Part shown: positions 1-7,592 of the stretch, one piece after another
How the letters are laid out: each line of letters starts with the position of its first letter
Position numbering within the stretch: position 1 is the first letter of the stretch
NCBI GenBank assembly: GCA_019309605.1
Contig: JAFDFW010000084.1
Coordinates: forward strand, 1-10,936
Origin: Deltaproteobacteria bacterium
GTDB lineage: Bacteria > Myxococcota_A > Polyangia > Polyangiales > Houyiibacteriaceae
Length of the DNA: 10,936 nt
Direction of reading: 5' to 3'
Translations under genes and position numbers: made by a program
Notes under the pieces: generated by a model
Seen by the model: only the letters and a program-made list of their open reading frames with translations
Database searches by the model: none
Told to the model about the DNA's origin: nothing

Positions 1-92
1 TCGACGATCAGGTAGTCGTCGGCGCGCAGCCAATCGGCAAACGCGAGGCCGCTGACGCCGGCTCCGACGATCAGGTAGCGCGTGCGCTCCAC
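1..92 (-). CDS. FAD/NAD(P)-binding oxidoreductase, N-terminal fragment
   Basis: Only the first 30 codons are present; the gene runs off the left edge. A GTG start at 92-90 lies one base after the truB stop (TAG, 96-94), so it is probably the last-read part of the same operon. The peptide begins VERTRYLIVGAGVSGLAFAD, with a beta strand followed by the dinucleotide-binding loop G-A-G-V-S-G at residues 10-15, which is typical of the Rossmann fold that binds FAD or NAD(P) at the N-terminus. A second strand, DYLIV at residues 26-30, follows at the expected spacing and would normally lead into the acidic residue that binds the ribose. By family this resembles UDP-galactopyranose mutase-like or protoporphyrinogen oxidase-like flavoproteins, but the substrate cannot be told from 30 residues. 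No good ribosome-binding site is visible, so translation may be coupled to truB. Confidence 0.7.
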   Translation of the reverse strand, partial: MERTRYLIVGAGVSGLAFADWLRADDYLIV

Positions 93-93
93 G

Positions 94-970
94 CTATGGG
101 CTTACCACATCTGAGGCGCTGGTCGTGAACCCCCGAACGACGCGAATGCCCCCATCGACGCGACGGCCGAGCGCCACCGGCTCGCCGTCCGGTGCAAAGA
201 GCGCCAGCGATTCCTCTGGCGACGCTTCCCTCCAAGCATCACCGAGGACCACGTCGGGCCCGATCGGCCGGCCATGGCGCGCGTGAACGACCCCGTCGTC
301 AGTCAGATCGACACGCGTGAGAGCCGCACAGGCCTCCTTCAACGGAATCAACCGCTCCGCGATCGCCTCCGCAGTCATCTGGTCCCCGTAGAGGCCATTC
401 TCAATCGAGAACGCGCCGCTCGCGGTCCGCCGCAGCACCTTCACGTGGCCCAGCGTCCCAAGCGCCCGGGCGAGGTCCCGCGCGAGCGACCGGACGTAGA
501 AGCCCTTGCCACAATGAAGGCTCAGCCGAAGGGCGTCCTGACTGACCTCGTCGACCGTCGCCTCGTAGAGATCCACCTCTCGCACCGGCGCCTCGACATC
601 TTCGCCACGCCGCATGCGGCGGTGAAGCGGCGTTCCACCGACTTTGATTGCGCTCAGCTTCGGCGCCTCCTGCAGATGACACCCGATGAACGGCTGAAGC
701 GCTTGCCCGACCATCGCCGCGTCGAGCGGCGGCACGTCCGCGGTCTCGGTGACCTCGCCATCTGCATCGTGTGAGTCGGTCTCCGCACCCAGCGCGATCG
801 TCACCTGGTACCGCTTATCGTCGGACTGAAGGTGGGACACGAGCTTGGTGCCCGGGATCCAACGTCCCCGCGTGCCCGACTGACCGCTGCCGCAACGCCT
901 TTCGCACGCGCTGCACGACATCGTGCGACGTACATCCTGTCGGCTTGTCGACGATCAGGATGCCGTTCAT
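94..970 (-). pseudogene. truB: tRNA pseudouridine(55) synthase TruB, frame broken by an internal deletion
   Basis: TruB isomerises U55 of the tRNA T-loop to pseudouridine. Translation from ATG at 970-968 gives residues 1-39, MNGILIVDKPTGCTSHDVVQ to GHAGTLDP, with the catalytic Asp at residue 38 (codon 859-857). The next recognisable segment, TKLVSHLQSDDKRYQVTIAL, is in another frame from codon 849-847 and continues intact to the TAG at 96-94. It includes the KRY motif, the GKGFYVRSLARDLA motif and a PUA-like C-terminus. In family members DP and TK are separated by about 13 residues (the L-A-T-G-x-L-P...G-E-A segment); here only four bases (853-850) lie between the codons. About 35 bases are therefore missing, which also shifts the frame. 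The start overlaps the nrnA stop by four bases (ATGA). The gene is either a real pseudogene or, more likely in a core operon, an assembly error. Confidence 0.9.
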
Positions 971-1947
971 GCGAATTGCTTGGCGAGCTCGGACCGCAAC
1001 TGCTCGTCCGCTTCGTCGATCGTGATGCGGAGCTGAGTCGCCGCCGCAGCACGATGCCCGCCGCCGTTGAGGGCCGTCGCGATCACGGAGACGTCCACGT
1101 TGCCTCGCGAGCGGAGGCTGATCTTGGTCTCGATGTGATCGCCGCCGGCATCGCGCACGCGCCACTCCCAGAGCAACGCCCCGATCTCGGCGCCTTCGAC
1201 CCGCCGCGCGTAATTGACCATGCCCTCGACCATGTCGTCGTTTGCGCCGCAGATATCCAACATCTCGCGAGTGACGCGCATAATCGCCACGCGTCCGTCG
1301 AACGCCATCTCGAGCGTGGCGATGATCGCCGAAAGCAGCCGAAGCCGCGCAGGCTCCCAGCGCTCGAACAGCTGATAGGCCACATGCCAAGGGTCGGCCC
1401 CCTCTTCGACGAGCCGCGCACCCAAGCGCAGGGTTGCCGGCCGCGTGGTCGCGTAGCGGAACCCGCCCGTGTCCGACACGATCGCGGCGTACAACGGTGT
1501 CGCGGACCCTTCTGGCAGAGACTCCAGCCCGAGTTCCTCGATCAGCTGAACGACGACCTCTCCGGTCGCGGCAGAGTCGGTGTCTCGGTAGACGACGTCG
1601 CCCACATCGTCGTGGGCGTGATGATGATCGATGATGACGACCGGGCCGGTGACCTCCGGACCAGGGAAGCCGGGCGGGAGGAGCGCCTTAGCGGCGATGT
1701 CCATGACCCAGGTCGCGTCGTACCGCACACCGTCCGGAACCTGCGCAAGACCCTGCTCGCCGTCCATCAAGAATAGAAGCGAGTCCGGAATCTCTTCGGG
1801 CATGAACAGCGTTGCCTCTTTGCCGATCGCGCGAAGGGTCTTGATGAGCCCCAGCGCCGAGCCGAGCGAATCGGCATCCGGACGCCGATGGCAGGCAACT
1901 AAGAAGCGCTCGCCGTTGCGGGCGACCTCGAGCACGTCTTCGATCAC
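967..1947 (-). CDS. nrnA: DHH/DHHA1 phosphoesterase, NrnA-like oligoribonuclease / pAp phosphatase
   Basis: The predicted cytoplasmic enzyme has 326 residues, the usual size for the NrnA family, which degrades 2-5 nt nanoRNAs and in some members dephosphorylates 3'-phosphoadenosine 5'-phosphate. The metal-binding motifs are in order: H20-R-R-P-D24-A-D26 with the following S-L-G-S, D83 in VMDIA, DHH at 107-109, S158-D159-T-G-G-F, and the DHHA1 nucleotide-binding motif GGGH at 295-298. No CBS or other extra domain is seen. The start is GTG (1947-1945), with a strong GGAGGGG Shine-Dalgarno at 1959-1953 five bases upstream. It overlaps the rbfA stop (GTGA), and its own stop overlaps the truB start (ATGA). 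This position between rbfA and truB is common in bacteria. Whether it favours nanoRNA, pAp or a cyclic-dinucleotide product cannot be decided from sequence. Confidence 0.92.
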   Translation of the reverse strand: MIEDVLEVARNGERFLVACHRRPDADSLGSALGLIKTLRAIGKEATLFMPEEIPDSLLFLMDGEQGLAQVPDGVRYDATWVMDIAAKALLPPGFPGPEVTGPVVIIDHHHAHDDVGDVVYRDTDSAATGEVVVQLIEELGLESLPEGSATPLYAAIVSDTGGFRYATTRPATLRLGARLVEEGADPWHVAYQLFERWEPARLRLLSAIIATLEMAFDGRVAIMRVTREMLDICGANDDMVEGMVNYARRVEGAEIGALLWEWRVRDAGGDHIETKISLRSRGNVDVSVIATALNGGGHRAAAATQLRITIDEADEQLRSELAKQFA

Positions 1948-2333
1948 TTGGACCCCTCCGCGCCGTCGTCAGGATCCTCGCGAATCTCGTCCAAGATGGA
2001 CTCGATCCGAAGCGCCGAATCCACAACCTCATCCCAGTAGAACTCGAGCTTCGGCACGTGCCGAAGTTGCAGCCTCTGGCCAATCTCCCGGCGAAGGAAG
2101 CCGCTCGCTCGGTCGAGCGCCTCGACCACGGCGTCCTGGCGGTCGGAATCGATCTCCTCGAGCACCCGCACGTACACCCGGGCGATACTCAAGTCGTCGG
2201 TCATGCGCACGGCTGAAACCACGACGTCCCTGGCCGCAGGGTCGCGCACGCTTCCGCGAAGCATGAGCTCCATGATCTCACTCCGGATGCGCTCGGAGAC
2301 GCGGTCTGCCCTTCGAAAGCCCTTTTGTACCAT
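1944..2333 (-). CDS. rbfA: 30S ribosome-binding factor RbfA
   Basis: The 129-residue protein belongs to the single-domain KH-like RbfA family. RbfA binds the immature 30S subunit near the 5' end of 16S rRNA, assists late maturation and is needed for growth in the cold. Family marks are the basic N-terminus RRADRVSERIRSEIMELML, the central VVVSAVRMTDDLSIARVYVR strand-helix-strand core (the family has an Ala interruption in place of the usual KH GxxG), and the C-terminal LRHVPKLEFYWDEVVDSALRI segment. The last 15 residues are acidic and probably disordered. ATG at 2333-2331 lies three bases after the ylxP stop; no strong ribosome-binding site is present, so reinitiation after ylxP is likely. 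The stop overlaps the nrnA GTG by four bases. RbfA, RimP and IF2 all act on the small subunit, which fits the operon theme. Confidence 0.97.
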   Translation of the reverse strand: MVQKGFRRADRVSERIRSEIMELMLRGSVRDPAARDVVVSAVRMTDDLSIARVYVRVLEEIDSDRQDAVVEALDRASGFLRREIGQRLQLRHVPKLEFYWDEVVDSALRIESILDEIREDPDDGAEGSK

Positions 2334-2336
2334 TGA

Positions 2337-2648
2337 TCAGCCCGTCCAATCCCCGAGTTCGCCCACCGAAACCAGCTCCGTCGACCGATCCAGCACGACC
2401 GCGTCCGCCGACCCTTCGACAAACGAAGCGATCGAATCGAGCATCGAGTTCGCGTGGCGACGGTCGCCCGACACGACGGCAAAGCCGAGCAACGCTTGCC
2501 GATGCGCATCTTGTTGCCCGACTTCTGCGACCGCCACGTTGAAACGATTCGCGGTCCGATCGAGCACCTTGCGTACGATCGACCGTTTGGCCTTCAGCGA
2601 GGTCACACCCGGCAACGAAAGCGAAATCTGGCAAACGCCAACGACCAT
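2337..2648 (-). CDS. ylxP: YlxP-like DUF503 protein
   Basis: The protein has 103 residues, close to the usual length of about 95 for DUF503. Hallmarks are the opening strand MVVGVCQISLSLPGVTSLKA, the adjoining basic helix KAKRSIVRKVLDR, and the FNVAVAEV strand followed by a Q-x-x-A-x-L-G-F-A-V-V-S-G-D segment. The fold is ferredoxin-like. The family sits almost always between infB and rbfA and has been linked to ribosome assembly, but its biochemical role is not settled, so no specific reaction is claimed. ATG at 2648-2646 is preceded by a GAGAGG purine stretch about seven bases upstream, within a 23-base gap after the infB stop. Its stop is three bases before rbfA. The C-terminal tail is acidic (STELVSVGELGDW). 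Confidence 0.93.
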   Translation of the reverse strand: MVVGVCQISLSLPGVTSLKAKRSIVRKVLDRTANRFNVAVAEVGQQDAHRQALLGFAVVSGDRRHANSMLDSIASFVEGSADAVVLDRSTELVSVGELGDWTG

Positions 2649-2671
2649 GTTCAGACCTCTCGGCGCTCAGC

Positions 2672-5194
2672 TCACTCGAGTGTCGCCTCGACCTGCTTCT
2701 CTTCGTAGCACTCGATGATGTCTTGCTCTTTGACGTCGTTGAAGCCCTGAAGCCCGATGCCGCACTCCATGCCAGCCTGGACCTCTTTGGTGTCTTCTTT
2801 GAAGCGTCGGAGCGAGCCCATCGGGCCCTCCCATATGAGCACGCCGTCGCGTACGAGACGCGCCTGAGCACCGCGGTTGATCTTGCCTTCGAGGACCATG
2901 CAGCCCGCAATGGTGCCAATCTTCGGGATGCCGAACGTCTGCCGAACCTCCGCCTTGCCGAGATCCTCCTGGACGATCTTCGGCGCGAGGAGACCCTTCA
3001 TCGCGGCCTTCACCTCATCGATAGCCTCGTAGATGACGCTGTAGGCTCGAATCTCGACGGACTGTTTCTTGGCCGTCGACGAGGCCTTACCCTGCGGCCG
3101 CACGTTGAAGCCGAGGACGATGGCCTGCGAAGCGCTTGCGAGCATGACATCGTTCTCGGTGATGCCGCCGACGCCGGTATGAATGACGTTGACCTTGACC
3201 TTCTCGGTCGTGAGGTCGGTGAGCGAGCTCTGGAGTGCCTCCACCGAGCCCTGCACGTCGGCCTTGACCACGAGCCGAAGCTCCTGGACGTCGCCGCTCT
3301 GCATGAGAGCCTGGAACTGATCGAGACCCCGCAGGCCGCCGCTGGGCGCGACGGTCGTGCTGCCTGGCTTCTTCCGCGCCCCGGCCACCCGCTGGGCCTT
3401 GCGCTGGTCGGTCACCTCATAGAACAGGTCACCGGCGGCTGGCAGCTCCGCCAAACCGAGCACCTCGACCGGCGTGGCCGGGCCTGCGCTCGAAAGTTGA
3501 TTGCCCCTGTCATCGGTCATCGCGCGAACGCGGCCCCAGGAACCGCCGGCCACGACATAGTCGCCTGCATCCAAAGAACCGTCTCGAATCAAGACGTTAG
3601 CGACCGGACCTCGCCCGCGGTCAAGATATGCCTCGAGCACGACACCCTCGGCGGGGATCTCCGGGTTCGCCGTGAGCTCCAGAAGCTCCGCCTGAAGCAC
3701 AACATTCTCGAGAAGAGAATCGAGACCCTCGCCGGTGATCGCTGAGCACGGGATGAAGCTCGTTTCTCCGCCCCACTCCTCCGGCTGAAGGCCCAAGGCG
3801 GCGAGCTCGTTCTTCACCGTGTCGGGATTCGCCTCTGGCTTGTCGATCTTGTTGACCGCCACGACGATCGGCACGTTGGCCGCTTGGGCGTGAGCCACGG
3901 CCTCTCTGGTCTGGGGCATGACGCCATCATCGGCAGCCACCACCAGGATGACGATGTCGGTGGCCTGGGCGCCTCGGGCGCGCATGGCCGTGAATGCCTC
4001 ATGGCCCGGCGTGTCGAGGAAGACGACCGTACCCCGGTCGGTGTCGACGCGGTACGCGCCGATATGCTGGGTGATGCCGCCTGCCTCGCCCGCAACGACG
4101 TCGGCCGCGCGAATCTTGTCGAGGAGCGAGGTCTTGCCGTGGTCGACGTGACCCATGACCGTGACCACCGGAGGCCGATGCGTTCGGTCGCCGGCCTTGT
4201 CTTCGAACTCGCCGCGCGCGTCGCCGACGATTTCGTCCTCGCTCCGCGCCACGTTCTCGACCTCGTAGTTGAACTCGCCCGCCAACACGGCAGCGGTGTC
4301 GGCATCGAGGGTGCTGTTGATGTGGACGCCCGACACGCCGAGCTCCATCAGCTTCATCAAGACGTCGGTCGCCTTGAGGCTCATGCGCTGCGCCAGCGTC
4401 TGAAGCTGCACGTTGTCGTCGATGCGAATCACGCGCTTCTGCGCGCTCGGCACGGTGATTTCGGTCTGCTTCGGCTTCTTGCCGGGCTGCAAACGCTTCT
4501 TGCCGGGGCGCCCCTGCGGGCGTCCGGTCGGACCGATCGATGAACGGCCGCGAATCTCGCGACGTCGCGGCGCATGCTGCTCCCGCGCCGCGGCGTGCTC
4601 GGCAACGATCCGACGACGGGCAACTTCGGAAAGCGGTGTGGCGCTCGGCGCCTTGGCCTTGCCGCGGCGCATGACGCCCGGCGGCAACGCGTCATGAGCG
4701 AAGCGTTCCTGCTCCCCCGGCTCTGCGGGCGGTCCGGCTACTGCAGGCGGATCTGGCGCGTGCGGCGCCGGAGGCTGCTCCGGTGCTGCGGCTATGGGAG
4801 GCGCTTCAGTCGGCTCTGCGGGCGCGTCCACGGGTACGGGTTCGACCACGGGCGCGGGCTCAACCCCGGGCTCCAGGGCCGCCGCGGGTGCTGCTGCCAC
4901 AGGCTCAGCAACGGGCGTTTCTGCTGGCGGTGCCGGCGCATCGGCCGCCGCGGGCTCGGCCTCTTCGATCTTCTTGCGTCGCTTACGACGGACGACCGTT
5001 GGGCGAATTCGTTCTTCGACCATCGCCTCGCTGCGGTCCTTGCCAAGCGATCGTTTAATGCGGTCCACTTCGACCGGATCGAGGACGCTCATGTGATTGC
5101 GCACCTGGATCCCGAGGGTCGCAATGCGCTGGATCAGGTCGCGGTTCTCGACCCCCAACTCTCGTGCGACCTCGTAGACTCGAACCTTACTCAT
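2672..5194 (-). CDS. infB: Translation initiation factor IF-2
   Basis: IF2 is the GTPase that brings fMet-tRNA to the 30S subunit and promotes 50S joining. The protein has 840 residues. An N-terminal IF2_N domain (residues 1-50, MSKVRVYEVARELGVENRDL) is followed by a basic patch (K/R-rich near 65-75) and a long Pro/Ala/Glu-rich linker (about 76-160). A basic linker and a second IF2_N domain follow at about 250-310. The G domain has G1 GHVDHGKT (348-355), G2 threonine in GGIT (372-375), G3 DTPGH (394-398), G4 NKID (448-451) and G5 SAITGEG (484-490). Beta-barrel domains II and IV and domain III complete the protein to the acidic C-terminus. A longer frame extends 49 codons upstream, but this start has GGAGG at 5203-5199, begins with the conserved MSKVRVYE and overlaps the previous stop as ATGA, so it is preferred. 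All GTPase motifs are intact. Confidence 0.98.
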   Translation of the reverse strand: MSKVRVYEVARELGVENRDLIQRIATLGIQVRNHMSVLDPVEVDRIKRSLGKDRSEAMVEERIRPTVVRRKRRKKIEEAEPAAADAPAPPAETPVAEPVAAAPAAALEPGVEPAPVVEPVPVDAPAEPTEAPPIAAAPEQPPAPHAPDPPAVAGPPAEPGEQERFAHDALPPGVMRRGKAKAPSATPLSEVARRRIVAEHAAAREQHAPRRREIRGRSSIGPTGRPQGRPGKKRLQPGKKPKQTEITVPSAQKRVIRIDDNVQLQTLAQRMSLKATDVLMKLMELGVSGVHINSTLDADTAAVLAGEFNYEVENVARSEDEIVGDARGEFEDKAGDRTHRPPVVTVMGHVDHGKTSLLDKIRAADVVAGEAGGITQHIGAYRVDTDRGTVVFLDTPGHEAFTAMRARGAQATDIVILVVAADDGVMPQTREAVAHAQAANVPIVVAVNKIDKPEANPDTVKNELAALGLQPEEWGGETSFIPCSAITGEGLDSLLENVVLQAELLELTANPEIPAEGVVLEAYLDRGRGPVANVLIRDGSLDAGDYVVAGGSWGRVRAMTDDRGNQLSSAGPATPVEVLGLAELPAAGDLFYEVTDQRKAQRVAGARKKPGSTTVAPSGGLRGLDQFQALMQSGDVQELRLVVKADVQGSVEALQSSLTDLTTEKVKVNVIHTGVGGITENDVMLASASQAIVLGFNVRPQGKASSTAKKQSVEIRAYSVIYEAIDEVKAAMKGLLAPKIVQEDLGKAEVRQTFGIPKIGTIAGCMVLEGKINRGAQARLVRDGVLIWEGPMGSLRRFKEDTKEVQAGMECGIGLQGFNDVKEQDIIECYEEKQVEATLE

Positions 5195-5799
5195 CCGTCC
5201 TCCGATAGGGCTTCGATGTGCGACAGGCAATCCAGAATCGCACGGGCGATGCCCCGATCCATGACTAAGAGGACGCCGAGCTCCGAACGACTGAATGCGT
5301 CCCCCAAGCTCGCCTTTGTCCCCCAAGTGGCCGTCGCGCAACCATGCGCCGTTGCTGCGTGTGCGAGCTCATCCCCGCGACCACGCGAATCCTTTGCGCG
5401 GATCAATAGATCCCCTTTGTTTGCCTTTAGAGCGGTACGAACCGCGTCGCCCCCGAGAGCTACGCTGCGCGCCCGCTGGGCCGAGCTCAGCAGGCCGACG
5501 GCGCGCTGTTCGAATTGCTGCACAATCATCCGTTCGAGGCTTTCGGGCTCGATCTGGGCCACGCCGCGAAGGGCGCGCGCTAGTCCGCCTCGGAGCGCAG
5601 CCGAGCGGATGCAGGTCCTTTTCGGATGGACCGACACACCGCGCCCGCTGAGACGCCGACCAAGGTCCACGGCCACGAACGGCTCGCTGTCCCCGACCAC
5701 AAGGCGCACGAGTTCCCCGCGCTCGGTGCGGCTACCGCACCCAGCGCACATCCGCCGCGAAGGCTTGTCTCGTTCAGTCTTAGCCATGACGCCCAGCAT
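5191..5799 (-). CDS. ylxR: YlxR (DUF448) - L7Ae/YlxQ-like fusion, RNA-binding protein
   Basis: This protein of about 202 residues joins two families that Firmicutes encode as adjacent genes between nusA and infB. Residues 14-90 are a DUF448/YlxR domain, with the RRMCAGC motif (C18-x-x-C21), the VRLV strand and the GRGVSVHPKRTCIRSA signature (51-66). Residues 98-192 form an L7Ae/L30e/Gadd45-like domain (AVRTALKANKGDLLIRAKDS), the fold of kink-turn RNA binders. YlxR has been linked to RNA binding and, in some species, to RNase P; the precise role here is unknown. Two starts are close: TTG at 5802 and ATG at 5799, both served by AGGAG at 5813-5809 inside the end of nusA. ATG is chosen; a third ATG at 5787 lacks a ribosome-binding site but begins MAKTERDKPSRR and is possible. 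The stop overlaps the infB start. Confidence 0.9.
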   Translation of the reverse strand: MLGVMAKTERDKPSRRMCAGCGSRTERGELVRLVVGDSEPFVAVDLGRRLSGRGVSVHPKRTCIRSAALRGGLARALRGVAQIEPESLERMIVQQFEQRAVGLLSSAQRARSVALGGDAVRTALKANKGDLLIRAKDSRGRGDELAHAATAHGCATATWGTKASLGDAFSRSELGVLLVMDRGIARAILDCLSHIEALSEDG

Positions 5800-5805
5800 C
5801 AACGG

Positions 5806-7584
5806 TTACTCCTGCTTGGTCTCCCCAGGGTCCGCCGTCTCACCCGCACCCTCGGCCCCGGAAACGGTCTCGGTCTCGGCCGCCGCCTCCGCCTCGGCCG
5901 CCGCCTCGGCTTCCGCCGCTGCGGCAGCCTCTGCCGCAGCTTCCGCCTCCAAGCGCGCCGCCTCGGCCTGTGCCACTGCGATGCTCTCCTGCATCTTCAC
6001 CTCGACGGGCGGCCACTCGGTCTCGACGAACTCTGCGACGGCGGCCTTGAGGGCCTGTGCCTTGGATGCGCCTAGGCCCGACTTGATCGCGAGGCGATCC
6101 GTGTCCTCTTCGCCAGCGATCACGGCCACCGAGGTGTAGCCGTTCTGCTCGAGCAGGGCGACAACGCGCGGGTTGACGCCGCGCACGAGGAGAAGCTTGT
6201 CACGCTCCGCGGGCGCCTCGGTCCGCTCGACCATCGCAGCCAATCTTTCATTGCGAAGCTCCTCCATCGCCGTAGCGGCGTCGTCGCGCAGCTTCGCTAC
6301 GTCATCGGCCGAGATGCCCGGCACCGACGCAAGCTCGCCTTCGCTCGCGTCGACAACCTCGTCCAAGCTTCGAAAGCCCATGCGGTAGAGCGACCGAGAA
6401 AGCTCCTCGTTCGTGCTCAGGCGCGATAGCGCAGCGATCGCCTCTTCCTCGATCTGCTGGAAGCGCGACTCGCTGACGATGTCGAGGCGCCAGCCGCTGA
6501 GCTGGGATGCGAGCCGTACGTTCTGACCCCGACGGCCAATCGCCAGCGACAGCTTCGCGTCCGGCACCACGAGTTCCATGTTGGAGTTACCCTCGTCGAT
6601 CACGACGCGAATGACCTCCGCTGGGGCAATGGCGTTGCAAACGAAGCGGGCCGGGTCGCGATCCCACGGCACGATGTCGATTTTTTCGCCGCGAAGCTCC
6701 TGAACCACCGCCTGCACGCGTGAGCCCTTCATGCCCACGCACGCGCCAACCGGATCGACGTCGGAATCACGGCTGCTCACCGCGATCTTCGACCGAGCCC
6801 CTGGCTCACGCGCCGCGGCCACGATGCGCACGATGCCTTCATAGATCTCCGGAACCTCCATTTCGAAGAGCTTCACGAGAATCCCAACATCTGTACGGGA
6901 AAGAATGATTTGCGGCCCGCGGGCCTCGCGGTCGATGTCCTTCAAGAGGGCCACGATGCGGTCCCCGGGACGATAGCTCTCGCGCGGCGTCTGCTCACGC
7001 GGCGGCAGCACGGCTTCTACGCCGCGGCCGAGGTCGACGATGATGTTCGAGCCTCGCTCGAAACGACGCACGACACCGGTGATGATTTCGCCCTGGCGGC
7101 TCTTGTATTCCGTGTAGACCCGTTCGCGCTCGGCATCGCGGACGCGCTGAATGATGACCTGCTTAGCGGTCTGCGCAGCGATACGCCCGAAGCGGCTCCG
7201 GCTCTGGTCGAGGTCGAGCAACTCCCCGAACTGCTTGTCCTGCTCGCGCGCTTTCTCGCGGTCTTCGGGCAGGTAGAAGATCTGGAAGCCGAGCTCTTCG
7301 CCAATCTCCGCCTCGAGCCCGTGCGTTTCCGCTTCCTCGACCGTGATCTCTTGCTCGCTGTTTTCCACCGCCTGCACGACGGTCATGTACTGAAAGAGAT
7401 CAACCGCCCCAGACTCTTTGTTGAACTTCGCTTCGAGCTCCCGATCGGGACCGAAGGTCTTCTTGGCCGCCGTCAGGATCGCCTGCTCGGTGGCCTCCAC
7501 CAGAATCTTGGCATCGATGCCCTTTTCCTGGCTGACCTGTTCAATCACGTTCTGAAGGGAGAGCGCGCTTTGTTGCATAGCCAT
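5806..7584 (-). CDS. nusA: Transcription termination/antitermination protein NusA
   Basis: NusA binds RNA polymerase near the RNA exit channel, enhances pausing and intrinsic termination, and takes part in rRNA antitermination. The protein has 592 residues, longer than the roughly 500 of E. coli NusA. Domains in order are the RNAP-binding N-terminal domain (about 1-135), S1 (163-218, GEIITGVVRRFERGSNIIVD), KH1 with GMKGSR (284-289), KH2 with GRRGQN (350-355), then two helix-hairpin-helix acidic repeats (about 395-445 and 460-515). This two-repeat C-terminus is the proteobacterial form. Residues about 538-592 are an Ala/Glu-rich low-complexity tail. ATG at 7584 has AGGTGG at 7594-7589 upstream, overlapping the rimP stop region; the next ATG (7578) is less well placed. 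It follows rimP by eight bases. In E. coli NusA represses its own operon by promoting termination in the leader, which is relevant to the hairpin upstream of rimP. Confidence 0.98.
   Translation of the reverse strand: MAMQQSALSLQNVIEQVSQEKGIDAKILVEATEQAILTAAKKTFGPDRELEAKFNKESGAVDLFQYMTVVQAVENSEQEITVEEAETHGLEAEIGEELGFQIFYLPEDREKAREQDKQFGELLDLDQSRSRFGRIAAQTAKQVIIQRVRDAERERVYTEYKSRQGEIITGVVRRFERGSNIIVDLGRGVEAVLPPREQTPRESYRPGDRIVALLKDIDREARGPQIILSRTDVGILVKLFEMEVPEIYEGIVRIVAAAREPGARSKIAVSSRDSDVDPVGACVGMKGSRVQAVVQELRGEKIDIVPWDRDPARFVCNAIAPAEVIRVVIDEGNSNMELVVPDAKLSLAIGRRGQNVRLASQLSGWRLDIVSESRFQQIEEEAIAALSRLSTNEELSRSLYRMGFRSLDEVVDASEGELASVPGISADDVAKLRDDAATAMEELRNERLAAMVERTEAPAERDKLLLVRGVNPRVVALLEQNGYTSVAVIAGEEDTDRLAIKSGLGASKAQALKAAVAEFVETEWPPVEVKMQESIAVAQAEAARLEAEAAAEAAAAAEAEAAAEAEAAAETETVSGAEGAGETADPGETKQE
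5875..5910 (-). repeat. 18-bp tandem repeat, two copies, in the nusA Ala/Glu tail
   Basis: Two adjacent 18-base units, 5875-5892 and 5893-5910, match at 17 of 18 positions. On the coding strand they encode Ala/Glu repeats in the C-terminal tail of NusA. The unit is a multiple of three, so changes in copy number would keep the frame, and the site is a plausible source of length variation by slippage. Confidence 0.8.
5918..5940 (-). repeat. Perfect 10-bp inverted repeat inside the nusA tail
   Basis: GCTGCGGCAG (5918-5927) and CTGCCGCAGC (5931-5940) are exact reverse complements separated by three bases. The mRNA could form a very stable hairpin about 110-130 bases before the nusA stop. No U run follows, so it is not an intrinsic terminator. 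It may simply result from alternating Ala codons (GCT GCG GCA, GCT GCC GCA). Confidence 0.75.
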
Positions 7585-7592
7585 CTACCCAC

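Noticed and set aside
2..78. 14-bp direct repeat (2-15 and 65-78), also partly present at the truB start (948-959)
   Set aside because: Each copy encodes the hydrophobic strand L-I-V in a Rossmann or TruB start; shared codon choice in a GC-rich genome explains it, and no mobile-element ends are seen.
841..860. Resemblance of the truB junction to a cloning polylinker (BamHI and SmaI sites followed by a KpnI/SacI-like stretch)
   Set aside because: The bases encode D-P and T-K-L-V exactly as expected for TruB, and the match to a polylinker is imperfect, so vector sequence is not the simplest explanation.
832..1776. Plus-strand open frame of 314 codons opposite nrnA and truB
   Set aside because: The opposite strand carries clear DHH and TruB motifs; the His/Arg/Asp-rich composition is typical of an antisense shadow.
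2723..3745. Plus-strand open frame of 340 codons opposite infB
   Set aside because: It is a shadow of the IF2 domains II-IV coding sequence; no recognisable motif and no ribosome-binding site context of its own.
4750..4970. Pro/Ala/Glu-rich low-complexity stretch in infB as a possible recent insertion
   Set aside because: A disordered Pro/Ala-rich linker between IF2_N domains is usual for IF2 in many high-GC Proteobacteria and Myxococcota.
4574..6139. Long plus-strand open frame (521 codons) across infB and ylxR
   Set aside because: It lies antisense to two clear genes, spans their junction, has Arg/Ser/Ala-rich composition without a domain, and is explained by the high GC of the coding strand.
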